A DNA stretch of 5,314 bases from Chitinophaga pinensis. GTDB taxonomy: Bacteria; Bacteroidota; Bacteroidia; Flavobacteriales_D; Crocinitomicaceae. The stretch is taken from the NCBI GenBank assembly GCA_945897765.1, contig CAMDGP010000169.1, forward strand, positions 1 to 5,314, given 5' to 3'. A program made the translations under genes and the position numbers. The notes under the pieces are model-generated. The model made no database searches. It was not told the DNA's origin and was given only the letters and a program-made list of their open reading frames with translations. Positions within the stretch are counted from its first letter, which is position 1; the number at the start of each line of letters is the position of its first letter. Positions 1 to 5,314 of the stretch are shown here, one piece after another.

Positions 1-220
1 CATCGATGTTTTGAAATAATTGTCCGTTTGAGCGATAAATAGCAAGTGCTAAAGGATTGTCATAATCCGCACCATTGGAGTTGCAATCGCGGTAAAGTGT
101 AATGAAAAAACGATATTGATTGTTGCCTAAATAATCGTAATAAATATCTCCCCCAATGATATGCGAAGCCTTCGATTGAAAACTCAATATAAACAATAAA
201 AGGACGCATAAATATTTCAT
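1..220 (-). CDS. Secreted surface protein, N-terminal part only (T9SS/gliding-associated type)
   Basis: The reverse strand reads in frame from an ATG at 220 to the window edge, giving 73 codons with no stop; the rest lies outside the window. Residues 1-18 are a signal peptide: a short basic start (MKY), a hydrophobic core (LCVLLLFILSF) and a likely cleavage after SKA. The mature protein begins SHIIGGDIYYDYLGNNQY and continues FFITLYRDCNSNG. From family knowledge, this ASHIIGGDIYY...YRDCN pattern opens many long Bacteroidota extracellular proteins that have PKD or Ig-like repeats and end in a type B gliding-motility-associated sorting domain. That C-terminus is not visible here, so export through the T9SS is inferred. 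The gene lies 51 bases downstream of the SDR gene on the same strand, but it has its own promoter-like sequence. Its molecular function is unknown. Confidence 0.8.
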   Translation of the reverse strand, partial: MKYLCVLLLFILSFQSKASHIIGGDIYYDYLGNNQYRFFITLYRDCNSNGADYDNPLALAIYRSNGQLFQNID

Positions 221-235
221 CGTGGATAGAAGACG

Positions 236-261
236 CAAAGTTAGTTCAAATGTTGTGTCAA
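236..261 (-). promoter_or_regulatory. Bacteroidota-type promoter for the secreted-protein gene
   Basis: On the minus strand the -7 element TAACTTTG (236-243) matches the Bacteroidota consensus TAnnTTTG exactly. A TTG triplet at 259-261 could be the -33 element, but the 15-base spacer is shorter than the usual 17-23. The start codon at 220 would follow after a leader of only about 10 bases, and there is no Shine-Dalgarno sequence, which is common in this phylum. The octamer AACTTTGC at its core also occurs in the putative promoter of the first YceI gene. Confidence 0.55.
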
Positions 262-271
262 TTGATTTTCG

Positions 272-1051
272 TCAAACCTCAAAAATAGTGGTATTGTACT
301 GAAAACCTGATTCTTTAACAATTTTTGAGCCATCAATGATTTTTCCATTGCCTTCAGCTAGAAAAGAAAGTTCAACTCCAAATTTTTGCTGTGCAATTTC
401 ACCGTAATAGTTCATTCTTGTAGGATGTTGAGGTGAACAAATATTGTAAATCTGATTGACTTTTTTTTCTTGAATTACAGTCAAAAAAGCTGGAATGACA
501 TCAGTTAATTGAATCAAATTAACTGGCGCTAAACCATTTGGAATGTTTTGTTTATTCAAGAAGTACTTCACTGGATGACGATTTTCTCCAATTAAACCTG
601 CCAATCGAAGTATGGTCAATCGTTCTTTAAAGTTCTTTAGTAGTAAATTTTCAGCTTTCGTCACAGCATGATTTTCATCCAAATCTGAATTTTCATCGAC
701 GATTTCATTTACTTCTTTGTAAACTCCTGTTGAACTTGAAAAAATAATATGTGTTTCTTGCGGGAACAATCTTGCAATCGTTAAAAGGCTTTCCGCATAA
801 TATGAAAATCCAGTTGGTGGAATTGAAAAAATTACTACTGAAGTAGTTTGAATTTGTTCTATGCTAAGGTCTAATGAAATTTCTTGTTCGTTAAAATCAA
901 GCTGGAAACCTTTTATTCCATATTGAGTCAAAGCTGGAAATTTTTCAGCATTTCTCGTTCCACCATAAACAGTAAATCCAAGTTTAACGATTTCACTTCC
1001 CAAAGGTTGACCTAACCAGCCACATCCAATTATCACACAGTTTTTTTTCAT
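272..1051 (-). CDS. YeeZ-like NAD(P)-binding SDR-family protein
   Basis: This 259-residue protein has an N-terminal Rossmann nucleotide-binding loop, IIGCGWLGQPLG, with the GxGxxG glycines at residues 9, 11 and 14. SSSTGVY follows at 105-111. The later blocks LRLAGLIGENRHP (149-160), NLIQLTDVI (178-186), IYNICSPQHPTR (201-212) and GKIIDGSKI (236-244) closely resemble what I recall of E. coli YeeZ, an atypical extended SDR of about 274 residues, so the length is normal. The substrate of this group is not established. The usual SDR catalytic motif YxxxK is not intact: the lysine is K132, but the tyrosine position is H128 (HAVTK). The protein may therefore bind a nucleotide without classical SDR catalysis, or use another residue. 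There is no signal peptide, so it is probably cytosolic. The ATG at 1051 directly precedes the Rossmann strand. A terminator-like hairpin just upstream implies that its promoter lies within 1052-1098. Confidence 0.85.
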   Translation of the reverse strand: MKKNCVIIGCGWLGQPLGSEIVKLGFTVYGGTRNAEKFPALTQYGIKGFQLDFNEQEISLDLSIEQIQTTSVVIFSIPPTGFSYYAESLLTIARLFPQETHIIFSSSTGVYKEVNEIVDENSDLDENHAVTKAENLLLKNFKERLTILRLAGLIGENRHPVKYFLNKQNIPNGLAPVNLIQLTDVIPAFLTVIQEKKVNQIYNICSPQHPTRMNYYGEIAQQKFGVELSFLAEGNGKIIDGSKIVKESGFQYNTTIFEV

Positions 1052-1062
1052 CTATTAATTCA

Positions 1063-1074
1063 AACGGATAAAAT
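1063..1074 (-). promoter_or_regulatory. Possible promoter element upstream of the SDR gene
   Basis: On the minus strand the 12-mer ATTTTATCCGTT ends 11 bases before the SDR start codon and is followed by TG, so TCCGTTTG is one mismatch from the TAnnTTTG -7 consensus. The same 12-mer occurs at 2984-2995 on the plus strand, 15 bases before the start of the large secreted-protein gene. No well-spaced -33 TTG is visible. This is a weak call resting on position and recurrence. Confidence 0.25.
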
Positions 1075-1096
1075 TGAAAAGAGTTTTGCTTATTTC

Positions 1097-1127
1097 ACAA
1101 AAAAAAGAGGAGCTTTCACTCCTCTTT
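1097..1127 (-). terminator. Intrinsic terminator-like hairpin reading leftward
   Basis: AAAGAGGAG (1104-1112) and CTCCTCTTT (1119-1127) form a perfect 9-bp stem with a 6-base loop. Read on the minus strand, the stem runs into eight consecutive T (complement of the A-run 1099-1106, partly within the stem), as in a rho-independent terminator. Read on the plus strand, only TTT follows the stem, so rightward termination is unlikely. The oddity is that it lies upstream of the SDR gene on that gene's strand, and I see no minus-strand protein gene to its right. It may end a small RNA, block antisense transcription from the YceI side, or act as a leader structure. Confidence 0.6.
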
Positions 1128-1316
1128 CAACCAACCTAAACTACTTATTATGAACAAAGAATCCAAAAAAAGGATGTCTTTAAAACTATTAACGTTGCAT
1201 TCTTTCATTCATTACATTTCTGTTTTATCATTTAACATTTGTTAGATTTTCGGAAGAAAAATTGGGTTTTTAAAACTTCTTAACTTATGTCAACTAATCA
1301 AATCGTAAAGAATTTA

Positions 1317-1324
1317 CAACTTTG
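1317..1324 (+). promoter_or_regulatory. Probable -7 element of the YceI operon promoter
   Basis: CAACTTTG is one base from the Bacteroidota -7 consensus TAnnTTTG. It shares AACTTTGC with the minus-strand promoter at 236-243. It leaves a leader of about 30 bases, A-rich just before the ATG at 1361. No TTG is found at the expected -33 distance, so the call rests on the -7 element and position. It also argues against starting the downstream protein at the in-frame TTG at 1322, which lies inside this element. Confidence 0.45.
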
Positions 1325-1360
1325 CAGTCAAATAATTGTTTAATAAAAAAAAATAAAAAC

Positions 1361-1936
1361 ATGAAAAAATTACTTATCACATTATCCGCAGCATTTGCAT
1401 TAGTTTCATTTGTTGTATTAGAGGTAGGAAGTTGGTCTTTGGACGCAGGTCACTCACGTTTAGGTTTTACTGTAAAACACATGGGGATTTCTGAAACGGT
1501 TGGTCAATTCGACAAATTTGATGTGAAAATCACTACTCCAAATGCAGATTTTTCAGGTGCAACAATCGAATTAACAGCTGAAGCAAAAACAGTCAATACT
1601 TACCTTTCAATGCGTGATGATCATTTACGTTCTGCTGATTTCTTTGATGCTGAAAAATATTCAACAATCACTTTCAAAAGTACGTCTGTGAAGAAAGCAA
1701 AAGGAAACAACTATGTTATCACAGGAAATTTCACAATGCACGGTGTTACAAAAACAGTTGTTTTAGCAGGTGTTCACAAAGGGACAACTAAAAACAGAGC
1801 TGGAGCAGATTTAGCTGGATTGAAAATCACAGGAATGGTTAAAAGATCAGAATATGGAGTTGGTGCAACAATGCCAAACACAGTGGTTGCTGACGAAGTA
1901 TACTTAAATGCTGATTTAGAAGTATCTAAAAACTAA
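1361..1936 (+). CDS. YceI-family periplasmic polyisoprenoid-binding protein (copy 1)
   Basis: The protein has 191 residues counted from ATG 1361, the typical length of a secreted YceI protein. Residues 1-24 look like a signal peptide (MKKLLITLSAAFALVSFVVL core) with a plausible cleavage at VGS before W25; no lipobox cysteine is present. The whole mature part is one YceI domain: WSLDAGHSRLGFTVKHMG (25-42), GQF-KFD (48-54), the signature RDDHLRSADFFDAEKY (85-100), ITFKSTSV (103-110), GNFTMHGVTK (122-131) and KRSEYGVGA (161-169). YceI proteins form a lipocalin-like beta barrel that holds a polyisoprenoid chain, and some members are stress- or pH-induced; the ligand and role here are inferred from the family. 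ATG 1361 is preferred over an in-frame TTG at 1322 because it opens directly on the signal peptide and the TTG sits in the promoter. There is no Shine-Dalgarno, only an A-rich leader. It is followed 19 bases later by a paralogue, likely in one operon. Confidence 0.93.
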   Translation: MKKLLITLSAAFALVSFVVLEVGSWSLDAGHSRLGFTVKHMGISETVGQFDKFDVKITTPNADFSGATIELTAEAKTVNTYLSMRDDHLRSADFFDAEKYSTITFKSTSVKKAKGNNYVITGNFTMHGVTKTVVLAGVHKGTTKNRAGADLAGLKITGMVKRSEYGVGATMPNTVVADEVYLNADLEVSKN

Positions 1937-1955
1937 TAGTAAGAAATCGCGAAAG

Positions 1956-2486
1956 ATGAAAGTATTAAAAATAGTTGCTTTTTTAGTTCTGCTTTTAACA
2001 GTTGGAACCGTTCAAGCACAAAATTGGAAGATTTCTGAAAATTACAATATTGCTTTTTCAAACAAAGATGTAAGTGGTGTTTTTAAAGAAATGTCTGGAA
2101 GTATTATTTTTGATGCGACTAAACTTTCGAGTTCAAAATTCGACTTAAAAATAAAGGTTGAATCAATTAGTACAGGAAACGGTATACAAAACAAACATGC
2201 GAAAGGTGAAGAATGGTTTGACGCTGACAAGTATCCAACTATTGAGTTCGTTTCTTCAAAAATTGAAAAAACAGATGCTGGGTATAAAGCAATTGGCAAA
2301 CTAGAAATTCATGGAGTGAAGAAAGATTGCTCTGTTCTTTTTACATGTGTTAAAAAGGGAAATAAAGCCACATTTGTAGGTAAATTCAGTGTTGATAGAA
2401 CAGAATTCGGAGTTGGTAAAAAAGGAAATGATGTAGCCGAAACTTTAAAAATCGTTGCAACAATACCAGCAGTTTTAAATAAATAA
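1956..2486 (+). CDS. YceI-like periplasmic protein, diverged paralogue (copy 2)
   Basis: This 176-residue protein has a clear signal peptide (KVLKIVAFLVLLLTVGT, cleavage after VQA at residue 21). The mature part is a shorter, diverged YceI domain. Block-by-block it aligns with its neighbour: NKHAKGEEWFDADKYPTIEF (79-98) against RDDHLRSADFFDAEKYSTITF, GKLEIHGVKK (114-123) against GNFTMHGVTK, and SVDRTEFGVG (145-154) against MVKRSEYGVG. The typical HS-x-x-x-F strand at the start is replaced by NYNIAF (29-34), and the RDDH signature is reduced to NKH. Two cysteines, C125 and C131, are absent from copy 1. A YceI fold and periplasmic location are well supported; whether it binds the same ligand is uncertain. 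It probably arose by an old duplication. It is co-oriented with copy 1 (19-base gap) and the membrane protein (3-base gap), so the three are probably co-transcribed. Confidence 0.88.
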   Translation: MKVLKIVAFLVLLLTVGTVQAQNWKISENYNIAFSNKDVSGVFKEMSGSIIFDATKLSSSKFDLKIKVESISTGNGIQNKHAKGEEWFDADKYPTIEFVSSKIEKTDAGYKAIGKLEIHGVKKDCSVLFTCVKKGNKATFVGKFSVDRTEFGVGKKGNDVAETLKIVATIPAVLNK

Positions 2487-2489
2487 AAA

Positions 2490-2885
2490 ATGATAATAAA
2501 ATATACCTTACTTGCACTTATTTCTGGAGCTTTATCTGGCTTTGGCTGTTATTTATATGCCTCAGTTTATCAAGAATTAACTGTCATAGATTACAGCGGA
2601 TTTATTCCACCAAGCTCTATGTTTATTTCATGCTTCATGGGTTGTATTTTAGCATCTGCTGGTCATGCTCTTTTTGTGAAATTATTGCCAAAAATCGGTG
2701 ATATCATCTTTGGTTTCTTATTTGCAATCATCAGTTTTGCAAGTATCTTGGGAGTTTTTAAAGCAACCTTACCTGATAACGATGATGAAAGTTTTTACTA
2801 TTTGATTTATGGTTTTGCAATTCCAATGCATTTTTTCCCAATCGTAGTTTGGAATACAATCAAACCGATATTTATTAGAAAATAA
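2490..2885 (+). CDS. Small four-helix integral membrane protein, function unknown
   Basis: I do not recognise a family for this 131-residue protein with confidence. Four hydrophobic segments are visible at about residues 4-26, 44-66, 68-90 and 103-123. A polar loop (QELTVIDYSG) separates helices 1 and 2, and an acidic loop (LPDNDDES, 94-101) separates helices 3 and 4. Basic residues (K64, K68, K125, K131, R130) suggest an even-helix topology with both ends in the cytoplasm. The only two histidines are H59 in helix 2 (AGHALF) and H114 in helix 4 (IPMHFF). The ATG follows the YceI stop by three bases, so it is probably translated from the same transcript, which ends at the hairpin 22 bases past its stop. 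In E. coli, yceI is paired with the four-helix cytochrome b561-like gene yceJ; the arrangement is similar but I see no sequence resemblance, so any shared role is speculation. Confidence 0.75.
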   Translation: MIIKYTLLALISGALSGFGCYLYASVYQELTVIDYSGFIPPSSMFISCFMGCILASAGHALFVKLLPKIGDIIFGFLFAIISFASILGVFKATLPDNDDESFYYLIYGFAIPMHFFPIVVWNTIKPIFIRK

Positions 2886-2906
2886 TACGTTTAAAAATTC
2901 AGATTG

Positions 2907-2937
2907 AAGACTGTCTCAAAAGGGCAGTCTTTTTTTA
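2907..2937 (+). terminator. Rho-independent terminator of the YceI operon
   Basis: AAGACTGTC (2907-2915) pairs with GGCAGTCTT (2923-2931) in a 9-bp stem with one T-G wobble and a 7-base loop. A run of seven T (2930-2936) completes the stem and follows it. It begins 22 bases after the membrane-protein stop, so it should end the plus-strand transcript and separate it from the large secreted-protein gene downstream. Confidence 0.85.
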
Positions 2938-2983
2938 TTTCACAAAAAATCCTTAATTTTAGTAAAAATCACAACGTTTTCTG

Positions 2984-2995
2984 ATTTTATCCGTT
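2984..2995 (+). promoter_or_regulatory. Possible promoter element upstream of the large secreted-protein gene
   Basis: ATTTTATCCGTT lies 15 bases before the GTG start and repeats the 12-mer found before the SDR gene on the other strand. With the operon terminator at 2907-2937, this gene needs a promoter in roughly 2938-3010, and no TAnnTTTG match exists there. A short AAGGA (3003-3007) lies very close to the GTG and is at best a weak ribosome binding site. Confidence 0.25.
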
Positions 2996-3010
2996 AAACA
3001 GCAAGGAATT

Positions 3011-5314
3011 GTGAGGAAGTTATTTACATATATCATTGCTTTTTTTGGACTGGTTTTTACCTTCCCTGCCTTGTCACAACTAACAACTAATACAGGACAA
3101 AGTCCGCAAGCCTTAGTGGAAAACGTTTTGTTAGGACCTGGAGTTTTAGTTTCAAACATAATGTACAACGGAAGTCCTTCGGCGATTGCTTCTTTTTCTG
3201 CTACAAATACTAATCTTGGAATTGACCAAGGAATAGTGTTAACAACCGGAACTGTAATCAATAATGGTAATGGTCCTCATGGCCCAAACAATCAGGCTGG
3301 TTGCGGCATGGATAATAATACTGGAGGTTCAACCGTTTTATCAAACTTAATTGGAGGGACTCAAACCTTTAACGCTGGCATTTTAGAATTTGATTTTATA
3401 CCATTTTCAGACACTGTTCGCTTCAAATATGTTTTCGGTTCCGATGAATATCCAGAATTTGCACCGCCAAATAATTCTAGCTACAATGACGTTTTTGGAT
3501 TCTTTATTTCTGGCCCTGGAATTACTGGAATGCAAAATATAGCAAGGCTTCCAACTAACGGAAGTATTGTATCAATCAATAATGTTAACACTATAACTAA
3601 TTCACAATTCTTCAATTTTAATGGAGATGGAAATGGTGCACCTTACAACAACAATCCATTTTATATTCAATATGATGGTTTCACAGATGTACTTGAAGCC
3701 GTTTCGCGCGTACAATGTGGTCAAACCTACCACTTGGTAATCGCAGTAGCTGACGTAGGTGATGGGCAATGGGATTCAGGAATTTTCTTGGAAGCAAACA
3801 GTTTATCTTCTGAAACACCAATTAGTGTTACTCATGCAATTAATCAACAATTTTATACCAACCCCGATTGGATGGCAGAAGGATGCGTTTCAGCTACCGT
3901 TACTTTAACTAGAGAATCTAATTTACAAACTTCATTGACAATTCCTATTGTAATAGCTGGAACCGCAACCAACGGCGTTGATTACACCACAATTCCAAAT
4001 TCAGTTACTTTCAACCCGGGTCAAGCAACCATAACTTTTTCATTGGATGCAATTTTTGATAATGTCGCTGAAGGATCAGAAACTATTAATCTTGCATTTC
4101 AAATTTCCGACCCTTGTGGAAATATTACCCCGATTGGTGTAAATTTACTCATACAAGATATTGAAGCTCCTCAAGTAAACATTTCCAATCCATCTGTTTC
4201 TTGTCCGGGGGAAAATATTCAATTAAATACAACCGTAACCGGAGGAATCAATCCTTACACCTATTTATGGAATACAGGTGCAACCACTTCAGGAATTAGT
4301 ATTGCACCAAGTGCTTCAGGAAATTATTCAATTATTGTAAATGATGCTTGTCTCGGAACCGATGTTTATGATACTGTTTTTGTTCAAGTACCAGTTTATA
4401 CACCACTTGTAATAACACCAATTCCTGATATCACAGAAATTTGTCCCTTTATTACACAAACATTTACTGCGAATGTATCGGGAGGAACAGGCATATACAC
4501 CTATAGTTGGCGAATTGTAAATGGGGCCACTCTTAGTACAACGAATTCATTAACTGTAAGCCCTGCTGCTACAGCTATTTATGCTGTAACAGTTAGTGAT
4601 GATTGTGGTTCCTCGATTTCGGATACAATCATTTATACGATTACAGCGCCACCTTTATTGGTAACCGTAAATCCACCGCTAGAAATTTGTCCGGGAGATA
4701 GTGCAATGATTTACGTTGCGGCCTCTGGTGGGGTTGGAAATTACACGTATTTATGGATACATAATGGCGCAACAACAACTTCAACTTGGGTTCGACCTTA
4801 TTTTTCTGGTTATTATGAAGTTAAAGTTTCCGATGGTTGTAACACGTTTACAGTTTCTGGTTTTGCACCAATTACAGTAGTTAGACCAATAGCAGATTTT
4901 AATATTTTAAGTCAAACTTTAAATGAGGATTTGCCTATTTCTTTTCAAAATACATCCGTAAATGCAGTTGATTATCAATGGCTTTTTAGCGACGGTGGTT
5001 CTTCTGCTGAAATGCATGCCAATCATACTTTTGATACCGCTGGTGTTTATTATATTACCTTGATTGCCGAAGATGCGAAAGGCTGTAAAGACACGATAAG
5101 AAAGCAAATTATTATTAAAGAGGAATTGTACATTTATATTCCAAATACATTCATTCCTGATGATGACCGATTTAACAATTTCTTCTTAGGAAGTTTTATC
5201 GGTGTGGCTTGGATAAAATTGGAAGTTTTTAACCGTTGGGGACAATCCGTTTATTACACAGAAGACATGAATTTCAGATGGGACGGAAGATACAAAAGTA
5301 AAAAAGTACAAGAC
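3011..5314 (+). CDS. Large T9SS-secreted multidomain surface protein, 3' end cut by the window
   Basis: An uninterrupted frame of 768 codons runs from GTG 3011 to the last base. Residues 1-22 are a signal peptide (RKLFTYIIAFFGLVFTF, cleavage after ALS). About 24-266 form a choice-of-anchor L domain, seen in ILEFDFIP (124-131), FGSDEYPEF (142-150), YNDVFGFFISGPG, YDGFT (221-225) and GDGQWDSGIFLEANS (250-264). Residues 292-383 look like a Calx-beta domain (NGVDY 321-325, EGSETI 354-359). Three Ig/SprB-like repeats start at C398, C478 and C560, and a PKD-like domain covers about 628-703 (ADFN..., YQWLFSDGG, FDTAGVYYITL). From 707 comes a type B gliding-motility-associated sorting domain: YIPNTFIP, VFNRWGQSVYY (739-749), FRWDG (755-759). 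The last 25 or so residues are probably missing. Such proteins cross the outer membrane by the T9SS and stay on the surface or are released; adhesion is a family-based guess. GTG is chosen because the signal peptide begins there and no ATG lies upstream in frame before the stop at 2963. Confidence 0.92.
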   Translation, partial: MRKLFTYIIAFFGLVFTFPALSQLTTNTGQSPQALVENVLLGPGVLVSNIMYNGSPSAIASFSATNTNLGIDQGIVLTTGTVINNGNGPHGPNNQAGCGMDNNTGGSTVLSNLIGGTQTFNAGILEFDFIPFSDTVRFKYVFGSDEYPEFAPPNNSSYNDVFGFFISGPGITGMQNIARLPTNGSIVSINNVNTITNSQFFNFNGDGNGAPYNNNPFYIQYDGFTDVLEAVSRVQCGQTYHLVIAVADVGDGQWDSGIFLEANSLSSETPISVTHAINQQFYTNPDWMAEGCVSATVTLTRESNLQTSLTIPIVIAGTATNGVDYTTIPNSVTFNPGQATITFSLDAIFDNVAEGSETINLAFQISDPCGNITPIGVNLLIQDIEAPQVNISNPSVSCPGENIQLNTTVTGGINPYTYLWNTGATTSGISIAPSASGNYSIIVNDACLGTDVYDTVFVQVPVYTPLVITPIPDITEICPFITQTFTANVSGGTGIYTYSWRIVNGATLSTTNSLTVSPAATAIYAVTVSDDCGSSISDTIIYTITAPPLLVTVNPPLEICPGDSAMIYVAASGGVGNYTYLWIHNGATTTSTWVRPYFSGYYEVKVSDGCNTFTVSGFAPITVVRPIADFNILSQTLNEDLPISFQNTSVNAVDYQWLFSDGGSSAEMHANHTFDTAGVYYITLIAEDAKGCKDTIRKQIIIKEELYIYIPNTFIPDDDRFNNFFLGSFIGVAWIKLEVFNRWGQSVYYTEDMNFRWDGRYKSKKVQD
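4202..4891 (+). repeat. Three tandem Ig/SprB-like protein repeats of about 70-82 residues
   Basis: The units start at 4202, 4442 and 4688 within the large secreted protein. Each opens with a cysteine-proline (CPGENIQ, CPFITQT, CPGDSAM), continues with a glycine turn and aromatic strand (GGINPYTYLWNTGATT, GGTGIYTYSWRIVNGAT, GGVGNYTYLWIHNGATT), then a strand ending in a second cysteine (IIVNDAC, VTVSDDC, VKVSDGC). The paired cysteines could form one disulfide per unit. DNA similarity is modest and confined to these motifs, so the duplication is old and these are not recombining DNA repeats. Confidence 0.8.

Larger units (their letters stand above)
1052..1360. other. 309-base structured intergenic region; possible small RNA or leader
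   Basis: No convincing protein gene lies here. Besides the 1104-1127 hairpin there is a second one: AAAGAATCC (1156-1164) pairs with GGATgTCTTT (1172-1181) around an A7 loop, leaving one bulged G. Between the hairpins sits the single-stranded-looking stretch CAACCAACCTAAACTACTT (1128-1146). On the minus strand this would be a compact transcript ending at the terminator near 1097; on the plus strand it would be a hairpin leader followed by a 31-codon ATG frame (1150-1245). No exact TAnnTTTG promoter was found for either reading. The part from 1246 to 1360 holds the first YceI gene's promoter region and an A-rich leader. Transcription, strand and function are all inferred. Confidence 0.35.

Noticed and set aside
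1113..1128. Resemblance of TCACTCCTCTTTC to the 3' end of 16S rRNA (CACCTCCTTTC)
   Set aside because: The match is imperfect and explained by the CTCCTCTTT arm of a hairpin; there is no other rRNA-like sequence around it.
1322..1360. Thirteen-codon N-terminal extension of the first YceI protein from a TTG start
   Set aside because: The TTG is part of the likely -7 element CAACTTTG, and the extension (QSNNCLIKKNKN) would put polar residues before a normal signal peptide.
2042..2299. 85-codon minus-strand frame inside the second YceI gene
   Set aside because: It is antisense to a well-supported YceI domain, and its translation has no recognisable motif.
2959..3261. 100-codon minus-strand frame
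   Set aside because: It is antisense to the signal peptide and N-domain of the large secreted protein, with no family motif.
4202..4891. Recent DNA tandem repeat or CRISPR-like array
   Set aside because: Similarity is at protein-motif level with unit lengths of 204-246 bases and poor DNA identity, so these are old protein-domain repeats.
4919..5107. 62-codon minus-strand frame
   Set aside because: It is antisense to the PKD-like region of the large secreted protein and has no support of its own.

Overview
The window looks like a chromosomal piece of a Bacteroidota genome, most likely from order Flavobacteriales. It is AT-rich, its genes have almost no Shine-Dalgarno sequences, and two promoters carry the Bacteroidota -7 element (TAnnTTTG or one mismatch). 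Two of its proteins are typical of the type IX secretion system (T9SS) and gliding-associated surface proteome. The genus cannot be fixed from this sequence.

Layout. Positions 1-1051 are read on the minus strand. They hold a YeeZ-like NAD(P)-binding SDR protein (272-1051) and, 51 bases downstream, the first 73 codons of a secreted protein (1-220) with the SHIIGGDIYY-type N-terminus seen in large Bacteroidota surface proteins. Positions 1052-1360 are a 309-base divergent intergenic region. It contains two hairpins; one has the form of a minus-strand intrinsic terminator with no gene behind it, and this is the least explained part of the window. Positions 1361-2885 are a tight plus-strand cluster: two tandem YceI-family proteins (1361-1936 and 1956-2486) and a small four-helix membrane protein (2490-2885), closed by a good intrinsic terminator at 2907-2937. 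From 3011 to the window end runs a very large secreted protein that starts with GTG. It has a signal peptide, a choice-of-anchor L domain, a Calx-beta domain, three Ig/SprB-like repeats, a PKD-like domain and an incomplete T9SS type B C-terminal sorting domain.

How the genes relate. The YceI pair plus membrane protein is probably one operon acting in the periplasm and inner membrane; YceI proteins have a lipocalin-like fold that binds polyisoprenoid lipids. The flanking T9SS-type proteins are transcribed separately and probably act at the cell surface or are released. No tRNA, rRNA, CRISPR array, insertion sequence or phage gene was seen. The content is mostly ordinary; the points worth a second look are the structured intergenic region, the YceI/membrane-protein operon, the missing SDR tyrosine and the degenerate sorting domain.
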